From the NCBI GenBank assembly GCA_019113145.1, contig DXHZ01000001.1, positions 1-32,779 on the forward strand: a DNA stretch of 32,779 nucleotides. The letters are read 5' to 3'. A program made the translations under genes and the position numbers. The DNA comes from Candidatus Avanaerovorax faecigallinarum. Lineage in GTDB: Bacteria > Bacillota > Clostridia > Peptostreptococcales > Anaerovoracaceae. This document shows positions 30,362 to 32,779 of the stretch, in pieces. The notes below the pieces were generated by a model that saw only the letters and a list, made by a program, of their open reading frames with translations, was not told where the DNA came from and searched no databases. Numbering within the stretch: position 1 is the stretch's first letter; the number at the start of each line of letters is the position of its first letter.

Positions 30362-31693
30362 ATGAAACAGATGTCATTTTTTGAAAACAGCATGAGCCAG
30401 CCCCTAGCGGCCCGGGTGAGACCCCGTACCCTCGACGAATTCGTAGGCCAGAAGCACCTTTTGGGCGAGGGAAAGGTCTTAAGAAAGCTCATAGAGGAAG
30501 ACAACATTTCCTCCATGATATTCTGGGGACCTCCGGGTGTAGGCAAGACCACCCTTGCGCGGATTATAGCGGGTCAGACCCGATCCGAATTCGTGGATTT
30601 TTCCGCCGTCACCAGCGGCATAAAGGAAATACGCCAGGTCATGAAGCAAGCTGACGAAAACGGTTTTACCGGCCGCAGGACAATAGTGTTCGTTGACGAG
30701 ATTCACCGCTTCAACAAAGCCCAGCAGGACGCATTCCTTCCTTTCGTGGAAAAGGGCAGCATAATCCTCATAGGCGCGACCACGGAAAATCCGTCCTTTG
30801 AGGTCAACAGCGCTCTTCTGTCCCGATGCAAGGTTTTCGTCCTTCAGGGACTTACGGTAGACGACCTGACGGAGCTTCTTTCGAGAGCCGTGAAAAACCC
30901 TCTGGGCTTCGGAGACCAGAAGGTGGAGATAGACGAGGACGCTTTAAGGCTCATCGCCGAATTTGCAAACGGAGACGCAAGAACTGCTCTTTCCACCCTT
31001 GAGATGGCCGTCCTTAACGGCGAGGCTCTGGAGGGAGGCGGCACGGCCGTAACGGAAGATGTGCTCAGGCAGTGCATTTCCACGAAATCCCTTCTCTACG
31101 ACAAAAACGGCGAAGAACACTACAACATAATCTCCGCCCTTCACAAGTCCATGAGAAACTCGGACCCCGACGCGGCCGTCTACTGGCTTGCCAGAATGCT
31201 GGAAGCGGGCGAAGATCCTCTCTACGTTGCCAGAAGGGTTATCCGCTTTGCCAGCGAAGACGTGGGACTTGCCGATTCAAGAGCCCTTGAAGTTGCCGTG
31301 GCGGCCTACCAGGCCTGCCACTTTATAGGCATGCCCGAGTGTTCCGTAAACCTTACTCATGCCGTGGTTTACATGTCTATGGCGCCTAAATCCAATGCCA
31401 TGGAAGTTGCGTATAACCGGGCAAAAGACGATGCGCTGAACACTTTGAGCGAGCCCGTTCCCCTCGTGATACGAAACGCCCCGACCCGGCTCATGAAAGA
31501 CCTGAAGTACGGCGAGGGCTACGTGTACGCCCATAATACCAGGGAAAAGATGGCCGCCATGCAATGCCTGCCCGATTCACTTAAAGACAGAGTTTACTAC
31601 GAACCGACAGAGCAGGGTCTTGAAGCAAAGTACAAGGAACGCCTCGCTTCCATCAAGGACTGGAAGCGCCGTCATCAGAAACAGGAGAAATAG
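30362..31693 (+). CDS. rarA: Replication-associated recombination protein A (AAA+ ATPase)
   Basis: A RarA/MgsA clamp-loader-like AAA+ ATPase that acts at stalled replication forks. From ATG 30362 it has 443 residues. Walker A is [13 protein letters not shown], Walker [24 protein letters not shown], followed by [13 protein letters not shown]; the C-terminal tetramer domain includes [25 protein letters not shown] and YNRAKDDAL. Upstream GTG codons at 30350 and 30356 and a downstream ATG at 30371 are alternatives: no start has a strong ribosome binding site. It is followed 6 bp later by feoA. Confidence 0.95.
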   Translation: MKQMSFFENSMSQPLAARVRPRTLDEFVGQKHLLGEGKVLRKLIEEDNISSMIFWGPPGVGKTTLARIIAGQTRSEFVDFSAVTSGIKEIRQVMKQADENGFTGRRTIVFVDEIHRFNKAQQDAFLPFVEKGSIILIGATTENPSFEVNSALLSRCKVFVLQGLTVDDLTELLSRAVKNPLGFGDQKVEIDEDALRLIAEFANGDARTALSTLEMAVLNGEALEGGGTAVTEDVLRQCISTKSLLYDKNGEEHYNIISALHKSMRNSDPDAAVYWLARMLEAGEDPLYVARRVIRFASEDVGLADSRALEVAVAAYQACHFIGMPECSVNLTHAVVYMSMAPKSNAMEVAYNRAKDDALNTLSEPVPLVIRNAPTRLMKDLKYGEGYVYAHNTREKMAAMQCLPDSLKDRVYYEPTEQGLEAKYKERLASIKDWKRRHQKQEK

Positions 31694-31699
31694 CTTTAA

Positions 31700-31927
31700 A
31701 TGAAACTGAGCCAGTGTGTACCCGGAAAAACCTACCGGGTTAAAAATATAGATTTGCCCGAAGCTCTTGCGAAAAGGCTGGAGGTTCTGGGCATGATTGA
31801 AAACACCCCCATATCCGTATACAACAGGAAGGGGAAGGGAATCCTCATCGTATACGTAAGAGGCACCCGCCTCGCCCTGGGGGTAAACATCACCGAAAAC
31901 ATCACCGTGGAAGGAGGCGATAACTGA
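31700..31927 (+). CDS. feoA: FeoA ferrous-iron transport protein
   Basis: A 75-residue SH3-like protein that partners FeoB in ferrous-iron uptake. Features: LSQCVPGKTYRVKNID, KRLEVLGMIENTPISVYNRKGKG and VYVRGTRLALGVNITENITVE, where GTRLALG is the usual family ending. AGGAG sits at the end of rarA, before ATG 31700. The stop codon overlaps the feoB start by 1 bp (TGATG). Confidence 0.93.
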   Translation: MKLSQCVPGKTYRVKNIDLPEALAKRLEVLGMIENTPISVYNRKGKGILIVYVRGTRLALGVNITENITVEGGDN

Positions 31928-32779
31928 TGTCCATGACAATAGGCTTTATCGGAAACCCTAACTGCGGAAAGACGACGCTGTTCAACGCCTACACCGGCGC
32001 CAACCTGAAAGTTGCCAACTGGCCGGGAGTTACCGTTGAAAGAACCGAAGGAACCATTACGAGAAACGGAGAGGAAATACGCCTTGTGGATCTTCCCGGA
32101 ACATACAGCCTCACCTCCTATACCATGGAGGAGCAGGTTGCCAGGAGCTTCATAATGAGCGAAGAGGCCGACGTAATAATCGACGTTGTGGACGCTTCCG
32201 TCCTTGAGAGGAACCTTTACCTTACCCTGCAGCTTCTGGAGCTGGGAAAGCCGGTAGTCGTTGCCCTCAACATGATGGACATAGTGAAGAAGCGTGGCGC
32301 GGAAATAGACATGCACAGGCTTCCGGAAATGCTGGGCTGTCCCGTGATTCCCATTTCCGCAAGAAAGAGAACGGGTCTTTCCATACTCATGCACGCCGCG
32401 GAGCATCACAAGGACGCGCAGGTTCACGACCCTCTCATTCACGAGCACGCCTACGACTCCGGGCACCGTCACGACCACCATGCGGAATTTGCCATGGTTT
32501 ACAGTGACGAAATAGAGGATAAGATAGACGTCATTATGGACGCTCTTTCAGAGAAGTATCCGGATATCGAAAACCCGAGATGGCACGCCATAAAGCTTTT
32601 GGAGCAGGACGGCGAAGTCTGTCGGAAGTATCCCGTAGACCTTCCGGACGTCCTTGACAGAAGCTACGAGTCGGACATTATCAATCAGAAATACGACTTC
32701 ATTCAGGAAATCATCGACGAGGTACTCGTCAAAAGCGAAAAGGCCGAAGCTCTCACCGAGAAAATCGACGGACTTCTTA
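31927..32779 (+). CDS. feoB: FeoB ferrous-iron transporter (partial)
   Basis: The first 284 codons of FeoB, cut by the window edge. The G-protein domain is complete: G1 IGFIGNPNCGKTTLFNAYTG, G2 region VTVERTEGT, G3 VDLPGTYSLTSY, G4 NMMD and the G5 ISARKRTG segment. After the G domain is a histidine-rich stretch (HEHAYDSGHRHDHH, about residues 175-189) that could bind metal, then the start of the helical GDI-like spacer. No transmembrane part is inside the window. It forms the classic feoAB pair, with rarA just upstream in the same direction. Confidence 0.97.
   Translation, partial: MSMTIGFIGNPNCGKTTLFNAYTGANLKVANWPGVTVERTEGTITRNGEEIRLVDLPGTYSLTSYTMEEQVARSFIMSEEADVIIDVVDASVLERNLYLTLQLLELGKPVVVALNMMDIVKKRGAEIDMHRLPEMLGCPVIPISARKRTGLSILMHAAEHHKDAQVHDPLIHEHAYDSGHRHDHHAEFAMVYSDEIEDKIDVIMDALSEKYPDIENPRWHAIKLLEQDGEVCRKYPVDLPDVLDRSYESDIINQKYDFIQEIIDEVLVKSEKAEALTEKIDGLL

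Noticed and set aside
31732-32481. Minus-strand frame of 249 codons
   Set aside because: Antisense to feoA and feoB, which have complete G-protein motifs.

Overview
The window looks like core chromosome of an anaerobic Firmicute of class Clostridia. The gene families (SufCB-type Fe-S assembly, archaeal-type phosphoglycerate mutase, clostridial-type SerA, NhaC, FeoAB), the strong AGGAGG-type ribosome binding sites, the TTGNNN-17-TAWAAT promoters and the roughly 50% GC all point that way. I would guess a relative of Eubacteriales Family XIII/Anaerovoracaceae, but the sequence alone does not fix the genus. I see no prophage, transposase, CRISPR array or plasmid genes.

Layout. 1-130: TPP riboswitch and its promoter, reading leftwards out of the window. 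170-546: a small coiled-coil gene with its own promoter inside an inverted repeat. 562-7600 (minus): one long apparent operon, sufC-sufB-(cofE-like)-folC-folE-HD hydrolase-folP-folBK, joining minimal Fe-S assembly to folate synthesis. 7610-7985: a GC-rich non-coding stretch and an unlisted 45-residue membrane protein. 8103-8702 (minus): queT behind a preQ1-I riboswitch. 8740-10850 (plus): two DMT transporters around tRNA-Ala(GGC). 10848-12992 (minus): nhaC and a membrane protein. 13036-14850 (minus): an FAD oxidoreductase and a DUF1292 protein. 14881-20592 (minus): serC-apgM-dac-uvrC, divergent from serA-phzF (20582-22849, plus). 22947-24062: a nuclease-like gene and an array of nested inverted repeats. 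24064-27581 (minus): prepilin peptidase-yhbY-truA-dCMP deaminase-wecA/tagO. 27635-27790: an unlisted 30-residue peptide gene. 27816-30080 (plus): pncB and a BI-1 family protein. 30150-30346: a cluster of TTGG/CCAA repeats. 30362-end (plus): rarA-feoA-feoB, with feoB cut by the window edge.

How the genes connect. The folate operon covers most of the route from GTP to folylpolyglutamate (FolE, FolB, FolK, FolP, FolC) and carries an HD hydrolase that could fill the uncovered dihydroneopterin triphosphate step. SerC, SerA and a phosphoglycerate mutase around one shared regulatory region form a serine module. Vitamin and cofactor supply recurs: TPP riboswitch, preQ1/QueT, nicotinate salvage (PncB), folate and iron (FeoAB).

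Most notable: the domain shared by the 97-residue protein and the N-terminus of the 258-residue nuclease-like protein; the Fe-S/folate/CofE-like operon; the divergent ser promoters sharing one palindrome; the foldback array at 23831-24041; the repeat cluster ahead of rarA; and two small genes with good expression signals. None of these is proven to be a new system. Promoter, hairpin and riboswitch calls were made by eye, without folding or database searches.
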